The notes under the pieces: model-generated
Databases searched by the model: none
What the model saw: only the letters and a program-made list of their open reading frames with translations
Told to the model about the DNA's origin: nothing
Assembly (NCBI GenBank): GCA_016946835.1
Contig: JACVTC010000071.1
Coordinates: forward strand, 539,001-603,000
Direction: 5' to 3'
Source of the DNA: Neocallimastix lanati (nom. inval.)
Lineage: Eukaryota; Neocallimastigomycota; Neocallimastigomycetes; Neocallimastigales; Neocallimastigaceae
Length of the DNA stretch: 64,000 bases
In this document: positions 1-12,056 of the stretch, piece by piece
Position numbering within the stretch: position 1 is the stretch's first letter
Layout of the letters: each line of letters opens with the position of its first letter
Program-made: the position numbers and the translations under genes

Positions 1-3000
1 ATTTATATCCTAAACAGTGTATTTTAATTAATCCTAACTGAAGAGAATTTATGTAAATATATACGGATTTATAATAAATTAACAAAATTACTAAACACCA
101 TTACTTATAAATTACATTTTACACAGCATATCCCGGACATATCCACCAATTTTTGATATGTGGGACTTTTATGTGCAATAATTTATAAGCAGTGGGTTTT
201 AAATAATGGTAGTTTAGTAAATTTTATTAATAAAATTATAATATTCGAACAATTAAAATAATAATTCTAATTCCTAAAAATTAAACAAGAGAGTTCTCTA
301 TTTCTAATATAAATAATTTAAACTATTTATAAGAAATAGGTAATATATTAATTATATATTCTAATATATAGAACTATATAAATTTTATATGAATTAAAGT
401 ATTATAATTATTATAATTATAATAATACATATTGAAATAAAATAAAATAAAATATTTATTATCAAAAAGATATAAATTTAATATTTAATAATTATTATTA
501 AATATGCAAATATGTTGCTACACATATTTGTTTTATATCAATTTATATTATGCTTACAACATATCTATGTTAATTTCAATTATTCTAATTAATTATATAA
601 TTAAATTTATCTTTATATTTTATTAATATTTATATTACTATATTATTAATATCTTATAATTAAATATTATTATTATGTAACTTACAAAGTATAAAAGAAA
701 GATGTAAAAATCTATCTTTTATGTTCTTTGTAAGGTTATTGTAAAATTACCTTAATAGTAATATGTTATAGATATTTCATTATTAAATAAAATAAATATT
801 TTAAAATCAAATTAATTTTATAATTCTAATTATCAAAGCTTTTTATAAATAAATTTTTGTTAAACTAAACCATTTAAATATTTATTATTATTATTATATA
901 TCTATATAGCTTATTACTATATAGACATATCGACTTAGTAAATTTTTAATAAAACATATTATTTTATTTAAATTTAAAACAAAAAATATTTCAAAATCTT
1001 AACAAATAATTCTTTACTAAATTGTATTTTCCTATATTCTTGATAACCTAAACCTAATTATAAAAATTAATTTATTTTGATATAAATTAATTTTAACTTG
1101 TAAAGTTAATTTTAAGTCAATTTTAATTAATTACTTTATTGTTATATTATTAAATATATGTGTATATTAAAATACTATTGTAAATATTAAAATTTTATAC
1201 ATCTAAAATATTATAAATTATTAAAATTATTAGTTAAATATTATTATAAAATTTATTACAAACTATTAATATTATAAAATTATTAAAATTATTAAATATT
1301 ATTATAAAAATTTATTTATTACAACTATTAAATATTATTATAAAATTATTAAAATTATTAATTAAATTTATTATTAAAAGTATTATTAATTATTATAAAA
1401 ATTCATTATTAAATATTATCAAATTTATTATTAAAATTATTAATTAAATATTATAAAAATTTTATTTTATTTTTGAAAATAATTACAAGTATTATTTAAA
1501 ATAATTAACGATTATTAAAAAATTATTTAAATTATAAACAATTAATTATAGTTAAATTTATATAAAAAAAATATAAACATCACAAGAAATTTTTAAAATA
1601 TAAATATGTACTTCAAGAAAAATATTAAATATTAATAAATAATAAATAATTTTATTAAAAAAAGAATTTTATTAAATTTATTAAAACAAAGCATGGTAAC
1701 TCCCATCCCCCCATACTTGATTTAATTAGTCTAACCCCGAGTCTACCAGATGCTGATATCGTTACAAATATAAAGGTTTTTAATAAAATAAATTATTTTT
1801 TAATATAAAATAAAACATTTTGATATAAAATTTTATAATAAGAGTTAAAAATATAATATAAATTTTAATTATCAATATATAAAAATATTATTAATACAAA
1901 TTTTGATTATTAGTATAAAAATAAAAAAAATAAGATTTATTATTAATATTGCTAATATAAGTTTTAAATATATAAAAATATTACTATTAATATGTAACGG
2001 TGGAGCGTGGTGTAGAGACACAGAAAGGAGAAAACTCAATAGGTTTACACTATCTGTATAAATAATTCGTTTAATTAAAAATATTTTTTATTAATTATAA
2101 AATTTAAAATAATTATTAATATTAATCAACAAAGGTAATATTTCAAATTACTTATACGTTAATTATTATTAATAAAAGAACGAAGAAAAATATTTTCATT
2201 CGTGAAGTTCGCACTATTTATACTTTTAACGGAAAAACAGTTTTAACATATAAAAATAATTTTAAAGAAATATTAGAAATATGTTTGTAATAATTAATAA
2301 TGTAAAGTTTCTAGAATATAGATTTTAATTGATGAAAATGAATCTTATCGAAAAAGAATAAAATAATTTATATAATAAGAATTTCTAAATTCATTTCGGT
2401 TAAATTACAAACCGAAAGAATCTTTAACTTTCTATAATTTTATACAGAAAGAATATTCAAGAAGATATTATTAATAATTAATAAAATAATTAATAAAATA
2501 ATTATTTATGCAAAATGGGTTGAGGTGTGAGTCGAACCCATGAAGAATTGGTCAATATAACTAACCATTGAACCAAAGTTCTAATTTTACTAACTGATAA
2601 TACAGAATGAACAAATAATACTAATTGTGCTAGAATAATATAAATTATTCTAACCTTATAGATTATTCTATTCTATATAATTGGAACTTTCCAATATTCT
2701 TCAAATATTACTAAATAGAAATCTTAAGTTAATAAATCACTAATTAACTTATAATTCCTTTTTGAATTATCGATCCGATTCCATTATAATGTATTAAAAA
2801 TCTTTAGCCAAGAATATTGTCCTTGCCCACTTAATATATTAATATTATATTTCTTTTGTAATATGTTATATTGAAAATAATCAAATCTATTTAATTAGTT
2901 ATTAAAATTTTCGTTATCAATTTAAATTTATTTTTAATTACTAAATTTAACTAAACCACAATAAAATATTCTGTATAATCTCTTTATTTTTATTTTATAT

Positions 3001-4690
3001 ATATTAGTATTAAACTATTATTAAATAATTAATAATTCAATAATATATAACTACTATTTATAACAATAATATTATTAACTAAAATAATAATTCAATTTCA
3101 ATTTAAATGTTTTATTTATAAAAATAATTAGTAATTAGTTTATTAAAAAAATAGTTAGGCTTTACAAATTTTAATTTGATAAAAAAATATAAATACATGT
3201 AATTTTAGTGAAATAAAATATAATCAATAACTTTCTTTTTATTAAATAAATAATTATATTATTATTTTTCTTTTATAAATTTAAATAAATAAATATTGAT
3301 TTTAAAACAAATTATTTTTTTATTGTAATTTTATTATTTGTGTTAATTATTATTATATTCCTAAAATTATATGAACCATACCACTGAAGATTTCGTTACA
3401 TGTGTAAAATAAAATACTTATCAAGTCTAGGTTTGTGGCTATTCTAAACTAACTTTACTACACTAATAACACTATATCTTAAACCTCTATTATTTAATTA
3501 ATTATTTTCTTTTTTAATTTCTTTTATTTATTTATTTTATTTATTAACTAATTTTCAACAACCACTTAACTGGGTAACGCAGGGTCCTTTCCGGAGTTCC
3601 CACTAGCAGTTAAGATTTTACAAACTATAATATAATTGTTTTATAAGAAAGTAACTATTCTAATAATAGTTACGAAACTAATAATAAAATTTAAATTTTC
3701 CTATTACTATACGATTTTCCAACTATCGTTCAATAGTTGAAAAATTAACTCTTTTTATACTTTTTCAAAATAAAATTTTAAATCAAAATAAATTTTAATA
3801 AATTATATAAACATATTATTTTATATTATCAATTACATTATATAATAAATTACATGAAATGTTATGAATTATTTTAATATAAATCCTATTTAAAACTATC
3901 TAATTTTTCTAAAATTTTCTATGAAGAAAATTTAGAGTTTAATTCATTAATTATATGATTAAATATATTCTATCCATATATTTAATTTAAATTTTGCCAA
4001 GTTGTGAAAACCAATTTACTAAACCACAACTTGCTATTTTTATTTTTAGAATTTTTATAATTTAAAAGACAAGTAAACAAAACGGCAAGTTTTTGTAAAC
4101 AAACGGAAAAGGCAATATTCCTTTAATTATTTTAATTTAACTAATTAATGACTAATTATTTTTTAATTTATGAAGTTTCGTGATTCAACTGAGTAATTGT
4201 TACGTAAATTCTCCAAATAATTTAGTCATAAATTTTTGAGAAAATTATTTAAATTAATAATTTGGAATACATTTAAATTTATATTAAAAATTTGGAAAAC
4301 ATTTTTATCCACAATAATTTACATTACATTACATTTAAATACGTATTCAAATTATTAAATATTTTACAAATATTTTACAACATGGTTCGCCTCCAGGATT
4401 CGGATACCAGACGAATCTAACAGTTAGGCATAACTTATACTAAAATTAAGCAAACTAAACTAAACTAAAATAAAAAAAAAATAAAATAAAAATAATAATT
4501 AACCATTTTATAGTAAGAACTTTTTTAGAATAAAATTAAATGATATTAATAAAGTTACATGAATATAATATATAATAAGAATACATGAATATTAATAGTA
4601 TTTAATAATATAAAATAATATTTAGTAATATTGATATTAATAAATTAATATAAGTTTGATATTAATAAAGTAAAGATTCATTTTCAAGTT
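1..4690. other. AT-rich gene-free region with scattered complex islands
   Basis: No coding region can be supported here. Most of the stretch is A+T simple sequence. Short islands of ordinary complexity stand out at about 1690-1770, 1995-2060, 2500-2600, 3365-3480, 3560-3620 and 4380-4440. They carry no open frame of note. They may be decayed LTR or leader sequence belonging to the retroelements on the right, but I could not pair any two of them as repeats by eye. Confidence 0.6.
2517..2580 (-). other. Decayed tRNA-like sequence (tRNA-derived retrosequence)
   Basis: Read on the minus strand, this stretch has a good A-box (TGGTTCAATGGTTA, 2562-2575) and a good B-box core (GGGTTCGACTC, 2529-2539). 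It ends in AACCCA, which could be an acceptor end plus a CCA tail. The spacing from the A-box to the T-loop is about 7 nt shorter than in a normal tRNA, and the acceptor and D stems do not pair well, so it is not a working tRNA. Nuclear tRNA genes do not usually encode CCA. An apparent CCA therefore hints at a reverse-transcribed tRNA, a tRNA-derived SINE, or a primer-binding region of a retroelement. The parent tRNA species is uncertain. Confidence 0.35.
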
Positions 4691-6844
4691 TTAATTTTAG
4701 TTATTTTTGTTAAATTCTTTTAAGAGTTTAGGGCAATTTAAATTTTCTTCGGGTTCCCAAGATACTTCAGATAAAGGATAGCCTTTCCATTTAATAAGAT
4801 ATTGAGTTTGGCCATAATGCTTTCTTTTATCAAGAATTTTTTCAACTTCGTATTCTTCTTCATTGTCAACAATTACCGGTGGTGGTGGTTCTTTCTTTCG
4901 TCCAAAGTGATCTTCATAAAATGGCTCAAGTTCAGAAACATGTATTACAGGATGGATTTTGATATCTTTTAATATGTCTAACTTATATGAAACGGGAGAA
5001 ATTTTTTTAATAATTTTATATGGACCAAGTTTTCTAGGTTTAAGTTTTTTATTTCCATTATGAATTATGAGTGAACTATTAATCCACAATTTATTACCAG
5101 GTTTAAAATTTGGAGCTTCAATACGATGTTTGTTTTCAAATTCTTCATGCTTTTTTCTTGTTTGTTGTAAATTTCCATTAAGTGTTCTAAATAATTCTGA
5201 AAAGTCTTTTGTAAATTCATCAGTTCTAGGAACATCTGTACTGTTTGGAATTGATGGTGAATATTTTGGATTATATCCATAATTTGCATAAAAAGGTGAG
5301 TACTTAATTGATTCTTGAATTGAATTATTATAACTGAATTCTGCTAGGTATAAAAAATTATGCCAATTAGAACCTTTGAAGTTTGAATAACATCTTAAGT
5401 ATTGTTCAATAATGGAGTTCACTCTCTCCGTTAACCTATTGGTTTGGTGACGGAAGGGAGAAGCAAGTTTCGTTGTGATATTGAAGGATTTACAAATAGC
5501 TGACCAAAATTTTGAAGTGAATTGAGAACCTCTATCAGAAATGATTTCGGAGGGTTGTCCATGAATACGAAAAATATTATTAATAAAAGCGGAAGCCGTA
5601 TCAGTAGCAGAGGGTACTTTAGGGAACGGAATAAGGTGACTCATTTTAGTAAATCTGTCTTTGACAACAAAGATACAAGTGTAACCATTAGAAACGGGAA
5701 GATCAGTAATAAAATCCATTGAAATAGAAGTCCAGGGTTTACAAGAAATGTCCAGAGGATTAAGAAAACCGTAAGGCTTATGTCTAGAGTCTTTAGAGTG
5801 AGAACAAACATCACAAGAACGGATATAGTCTTTAACATCAGATTGCAAAGAAGACCACCAGAAATCACGATTAATTAGATTAATAGTTTTCTTTATACCA
5901 AAGTGTCCAGCAGAAGGGGAATCATGACAAATATTAAGAATAGAAGATCTACAGTTTGGAGGAAAATAAAATTTATTTTTGAATAAAAGAAAGCTGTTAC
6001 TAATTGAGAAATCATTAAGTTTAGAGGATATTTCTTGGTATTCTGAATTAAGTTGATTGTATGTGTCAGAATAGAATTCATCATTTTTATATTCCTGAAG
6101 AATTTGATCATTAAGAGAAGAAACAAGAGTTGCGACAGCACAAAAGTTTTCGGGACGAAGAACTGTGAATGGAATATCAGATGATCGGTCATTATTATTA
6201 GAAGCATAATCTGGTCTTCTGGATAAAGCTTTAGGTTTACCATTATTTGATCCGGAGCGGTAAACAATTTTGAAGTTAAATTCAGAAAGAAATTAAGCCC
6301 AACGAACCAAACGTTGAGTCAACTTTTCTGGTTTCTTTTGATAAAATAGGTTGCGATGATCTGAAAAAACGGTGAAAGGTGTGTCGGTTCCTTTTAGAAG
6401 GTGTCTCCAGTGTTCAAGTGCATCGACTGTAACTAAAAGTTCTTTATCATATATGGGATAGTTTCTTTCAGCAGAATTAAGAGATCTAGAGAAGAAAGCA
6501 ACTGGATGAATTTTATTATCTTTAGGAGTAGTTTGGGATAAGATTGCACCTATGGCGAAATTACTACTGTTAGTTTCAACCATGAAAGAAAGTTCACGAT
6601 TAGGATAGACAAGAATAAGAGCAGAAGAAAATTTTGATTTGATGTTATCGAATGCGGTTTGAGTTTCAGTAGACCAATTAAATTTAGAGTTTTTCTTTAA
6701 TAAACAATGAAGAGGATAAGCAATAGATGCAAAGATAGGAATAAATCGTCGATAATAATTCGCTAGTACGAGAAATGATTGTAATTCTTTTATATTTTTA
6801 GGAATAGGCCATTCTAAAATAGAAGAAACTTTTTTAGGGTCCAT
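4690..6844 (-). mobile_element. Ty3/gypsy fossil A (chromodomain type), 3' part only
   Basis: This is the downstream part of a Ty3/gypsy pol region on the minus strand. In coding order it holds the RT-RNase H connection (about 6840-6660, with a YYRRFIP motif), RNase H (about 6620-6290, with ETNSSNFAIGAIL and FSDHRNL motifs), the integrase zinc-binding and catalytic region (about 5950-5100, with DFITDLP and QFTSKFW motifs), and a C-terminal chromodomain (about 4890-4700, with YLIKWKGYP and SWEPEENL motifs). The reverse-transcriptase palm, protease and gag are not present, because the sequence changes abruptly to copia-type DNA near 6842. No LTR pair was recognised. The element is broken, with a few breaks beyond the truncation. 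It is the same family as fossil B, which lies in opposite orientation to its right. Confidence 0.9.
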
Positions 6845-7932
6845 AAATACCTATTAGATCTGAATGAATTGTTTCTAATATTCCGGAAGCTGTAGGAGGA
6901 ATACCATTATGAGGTAACCTTTTAAATTTAGAAATTTTACAATTCAAGCATTCATGTTTCTTTACATTATGTAATTCTAGGTATTGGGATAAATTATTGT
7001 GAAAGAAGTGTCCTAAACGATTGTGCCATATGGTTTTGCTATAATCATCCAATTCATTTTTATTATTAATTACACTTGAAATTGATGGTACTATTAGTTT
7101 TATTGGAATTCTTGCAATGTTGAATTCGTCAACATTGAACTGTCCAATGATTTTTTCTTTATCAGTTATGTCGTCAGTCTTTTTAAGAATAAGTGATGTT
7201 TTGTTGATTTCACTTGAATATCCATTCCTGGATAATTTAAATCCACTTAATAAATTTTTATTGATTATTTTGGAGTAATAAACATTGTCTAATCGGATTA
7301 TTTCATTATTGATTGTTCCTTCGAATGTTCCAATGACTTGAAATTCACAAATGGAATTATTTGCACATCTCATTTGGATTCTTTCATTACGAAAATTCTT
7401 TAAGATATTTTTATTATTTGTAATATGTTCTGAACATCCTGTATCGTAGGTCCAAATGATATAACTATCATTTGAATTGATTTCTTCACTCGTCAAATGA
7501 TTGATAGCATTTATATTATAATTAATTTGATTTGTATTGCTTGTTGGATTTTCCCTTTTTTTCTTCTGGGATTATTTCAATATTTTCAATACACTTTTCA
7601 AATAATGGCTTTACTTCGTCAAAACAGATATTTTCGTTTTCTTCATTATCAGAAATGTAGTTATCATTTAGTTCCACATTTCCAATATATCTCCTTTTGT
7701 TATTCATTTTATTATTGTTTTTATTATATATATGAGATTCTTTTCTTTCCCTATGGGTTTTAAGATTTAATTTACATTTATCAGTTGTATGTCCCTTCAT
7801 TTCACAAATATAGCAGTAGTTATCTTCTCTTTTAATCTTGTTTTCTTTTGAGAAGGGTCCATGAGATTTAATTTTTATGACATAATCAATATCCATTAAG
7901 TCTTCAATTTTAGTAGAATTGGTTTCTTGTAA
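6845..7932 (-). mobile_element. Ty1/copia fossil D (gag end, protease, start of integrase)
   Basis: This is a minus-strand copia fragment. In coding order it contains a CCHC zinc knuckle (CYICEMKGHTTDKC, about 7820-7780), a copia-type protease active site (YDTGCSEHI, about 7450-7425), the pre-integrase motif (WHNRLGHF, about 7035-7010) and the first residues of the integrase core (IHSDLIG, near 6855). It closely matches the corresponding part of element E at about 48.2-48.84 kb, so the two are copies of one family. The left edge is fused to gypsy fossil A near 6842, and homology to E stops near 7932 on the right. It has no LTRs and is a broken fragment with a few breaks. Confidence 0.9.
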
Positions 7933-8415
7933 AGGATATAACTCGATGAGCTATATAAGCCTCATTACCATAACAAATTAATCATTATTTAGTATGATCA
8001 TACGCCTCAAAATCCTTTTACAATATAAATATATATTATTTATTATTATTAAATAATAATAATAATAATAAAATTGTTGAATATAATTTATACTTTTTAA
8101 AGTATAATAAATTGTTTATTTTTTATTTATTATTATATAACTTTTTAATTGTTTATTTTTATGTATAAAGGAATAGTGAATTAAATGTTTTAAATAATCT
8201 TCGTAAGATTATTAATATTTTAATAATCTGATAACTTCATTCATTAAAAAATATTATTAAATAAAATCAAATAAAATAATAAAATAAAAATATAATAAAA
8301 TTCTATAATAATACTGATAAAATAAAATTTAATTATCATAAGGAAGTTATTAGTTTATAGCATTCCAACCAAGTTATATCAAAACCAAATATAATCTTAA
8401 CAATAATCTTACCAA
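7933..8415. other. AT-rich spacer between fossils D and B
   Basis: There is no gene here. The first 90 bases (to about 8020) are of moderate complexity and belong to neither the copia homology nor the recognisable coding part of fossil B. The rest is A+T-rich. It could contain the leader or a decayed 5' LTR of fossil B, but no repeat partner was found. Confidence 0.5.
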
Positions 8416-11400
8416 TTGTTTAATAACTTCCTTGTAATGCCGAAATTTGGTCTAAGGAAATCTGGTGTTTATTCTGACAAGTCTGACGAAGAAGAGATGG
8501 ATATAAATCAAGAAAACTCGGTTGAACAATTAAGAACGGAAGTTTCACAAGCTTGTGCAACTTTAGCTGGAAGTGTAGATCAGTTGAGAAATGAAACGTC
8601 TGAAGTTTGCTCTAACATAGTTTCAGGTGTAAATGAAAACTTCGTCTCTATAGAAGATCTTCAACGATATCATGAAGAAATAATGAAGGAGTTTGGTTCT
8701 TATAATCGCGCACATGCTGATATAATATCTTCTTTAAACTCTTTAAAAAATGCAACTTTATATTTTAAAAAGGAGCTTCAAATACTTTCTCAAAAAGGAG
8801 ACGCTTCTAACGCATCTACTTCAATAAATAATGTTAGAAATCCTATTCCTTCATTTTCGGATGCTTCAATTCAAAATCCTCAAGTTGGTGTTGATGATAA
8901 TGCACCAACTACAACTAGATATGATAACGATCACGATGTTATCATGAGAACTACAATATATGCGAATGAATTACCTCCCCATAGACTTTATGATTGTGAA
9001 ATAAAACTTATGCCTAATACTGTTCTTTTCTATGGACCTATTTACCCTTTAACAGAAAAAGAATCTACTACACTTAAAGAATATATAGATGAAATGTTAG
9101 CAAAAGGATTCATAAGAAAATCAAAATCCCCTGCTGGTGCACCCGTTTTCTTTGTACTTAAAAAGAATGGTGAATTAAGGATGGTTGTTGACTACCGACA
9201 TTTGAACGATATTACAATTCGCGATTCTTACCCTTTGCCATTAATCAATGACATGCTCGAACACCTTGCCAAAGGAAAAGTTTTTTCAAAACTCGATCTT
9301 CGATCTGCCTATAATCTTGTCAGAATAAAAGAAGGAGATGAGTACAAAACAGCTTTTAATTGCAAATATGGTCATTTTGAATACTTAGTTATGCCTTTCG
9401 GTCTGAAGAATGCTCCTGCCGTATTCCAACACTTTATCAATGACGTTCTCGAAGACTTTCTCGGAAAATTTGTCTTTTGTTACATTGATGATATTATAAT
9501 TTTCTCTCCTGACTTAGAAACACACTATGAACATCTTATTAAAGTTCTTTCAAAACTCAGAAAAGCCGGTTTGTACGCTAAACTCGAGAAATGTGAATTT
9601 TGCATTCCCTATTTGGATTTCCTTGGACATAGAATTTCCTCTGATGTTTTCCTTATGGACCCTAAAAAAGTTTCCTCTATTCTTGAATGGCCTGTTCCCA
9701 CTGATATAAAACAACTCCAATCCTTCTTAGGACTTGCCAACTATTACAGACGTTTTATTCCAGGATTTGCGGCTTTAATACATTCACTTCATTCACTTTT
9801 GAAGAAAAATGAGAAATTCGTTTGGACATCTGAAACTCAAAAAGCATTTGACGATTTAAAATCCAAATTTTCTTCTGATTCTGTAGTCGCATACCCAAAC
9901 CGTGATTTACCCTTTCTTGTCGAAACAGATAGTAGTAATTTTTCTATTGGCGCTATACTTTCCCAAGCTTCTCAAAAAGACAATAAAATTCATCCTATTG
10001 CATTCTTCTCAAGATCTCTTACTGCTGCTGAGAAAAACTACCCAATTTATGATAAAGAACTTTTAGCAATCGTTGAAGCTTTAGAACAATGGAGACAACT
10101 CTTAAAAGGAACTTCAATCCCATTCACTATTTTCTCTGACCATCGTAACCTTTTATACCAAAAGAAACCCTAGAAAATGTCACAAAGACTTGTTCGTTGG
10201 GCTCTTTTTTTATCAGAATTTAACTTCAAAATCACTTATTGTGCAGGATCTGCAAATGGTAAACCTGATGCACTTTCTCGAAGACCTGATTATGCATCAA
10301 ATGAAGAAGAACTGTCCTCTGACATTCCTTTCAACGTCTTAAAACCTGAAAATTTTTGCGCTACCACTTCCATTGCCTCTTTAAATGATCAAATACTCCA
10401 TGAATACAAGAAAGATAAATATTATAATGAAATCTGCAAAAAACTCAACTCTAAAGAAGACTTCCCAGAATCTATTAAATTTTCTTTAAGCAACAACTTC
10501 TTACTCGTTGATGGAAAAATTTATGTTCCCCTTAACTGTCGTTCTTCCGTATTAAGTATCTGTCATGACTCCCCATCTGCTGGTCATTTTGGTTTCAAGA
10601 AAACTTTCTCCTTAATCAATCGTGACTTTTGGTGGTCATCTATGCAAAAAGATATTAAAGACTATATTAAATCTTGTGAAATCTGTTGTCGTTCAAAGGA
10701 TTCTAGACACAAACCTTATGGATTTCTGAACCCACTAGAAATTCCTGACCGACCTTGGACTTCGCTTTCCATGGATTTCATCACTGATCTCTCTTCATCT
10801 AATGGATATACTTGTATTTTTGTTGTTCTCGATAGATTCACAAAAATGGGTCACTTCATCCCATTTCCTAACGTTCCTTCTTCTGAAGATACTGCTAAGG
10901 CATTCATGACTCATATTTTCAGACTTCATGGATTACCAAATGAAATTCTTTCCGATAGAGGTACTCAATTCACTTCTAAATTCTGGACTTCTATTTGCAA
11001 AACTCTCAATATCTCAATGAAACTTTCTTCTCCCTTTCACCATCAAACTAACGGTTTAACGGAGAGGGTGAACTCCGTTGTAGAACAATTTCTCAGATGT
11101 TACTCTAATTTTAAAGGTTCAAATTGGCATAATTATCTATTCCTTGCTGAATTCTGCTACAACGATTCTATTCAAGAATCATTAAATAAATCACCTTTCT
11201 ACGCAAATTATGGTTACAACCCTCGCTTCTCACCAGCTGTGCCAAGTTCTATTGATGTTCCGCGTGCTGAAGAATTTACAACAAACTTAGCGAAACTTTT
11301 CAAACAATTAAAAGAAAATTTAAAACAAGCAAGAAATAAACAAGAAAAATTCGCCAACCAACACAGAATTAAAGCACCTGAATTCAAAGTAAACGACAAA

Positions 11401-11500
11401 GTTTGGATAAACAGTTCACTCATATTAAGAAATAAAAATAAAAAATTAAAACCAAGAAAGCTAGGACCTTATAAAATAATTGAAAAAGTTTATTATTAAC
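8416..11500 (+). mobile_element. Ty3/gypsy fossil B
   Basis: This is a plus-strand gypsy pol fossil. A short gag-like, acidic, coiled-coil-looking leader (about 8440-8950) runs directly into the reverse transcriptase (about 8980-9600). The RT carries SAYNLVRI, LVMPFGLKNAP and the catalytic YIDD at 9481-9492. Next come the connection region, RNase H (about 9905-10160), and integrase with its HHCC zinc-binding part (about 10560-10700) and catalytic core (about 10760-11240, DFITDL). The protein homology ends near 11500, and the chromodomain seen in fossil A is not found. No protease or LTR pair was recognised. Its integrase is clearly of the same family as fossil A, but the two sequences differ at many residues, so they are separate insertions and not a recent duplication. 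It is broken, with about one or two breaks in the coding part and both ends missing. Confidence 0.92.
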
Positions 11501-12056
11501 TAAAATAACGAATAATAACTAAATTTAATGGCTAAGATAACTTAACACCTCTCTATTCGAGTTGTTAATAATAAACACTAAATTAATTAATTCTATAACT
11601 ATTATTTCTTATTACACTAGAATATAGCGCAGCACTTTATAACTCTATTTGTTACCAGTTACTGGGCTTACACTGAGTAATATCTTTTATTTAATAATTA
11701 TATTTTTATTTATTAATATTAATATTTATAATAACAATTTACGTTAATAGTAACGCTAGTGCGTTACAGTTACAAGTTCAATGATTATTTATGCATGTCA
11801 ATAATATTATGATTGGTAAATAATTTAATTTAACTTAGTTTACTAATCACTAAATAAAATATATTTAAATAAGTATTTAACTATATAATTAATTGTAAAA
11901 TAATAAAATTTAATGTACGAAATTAACAAAAGATTTTATTTGATTAGCCGAAATTGCTAGCTGTTTAGAGATACGTTACGTAACCAAAGAACTATCATTG
12001 GATAGGCTTGAAGTTACCATGTATCTGTTACAAGGCCTCTCCCAAGGAGCAAGCTA
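11501..12056. other. Non-coding junction between fossils B and C
   Basis: The coding homology of B ends at about 11500, and that of C begins (reading leftwards) at 12057. The interval mixes A+T-rich DNA with complex patches at about 11540-11570, 11620-11690 and 11940-12056. It probably includes the 3' untranslated part and perhaps a 3' LTR of fossil C, but no matching copy was seen upstream of C. Confidence 0.45.

Noticed and set aside
4380-4440. Second tRNA-like B-box (GGTTCGCCTCC)
   Set aside because: No A-box, acceptor pairing or correct spacing is present upstream or downstream.
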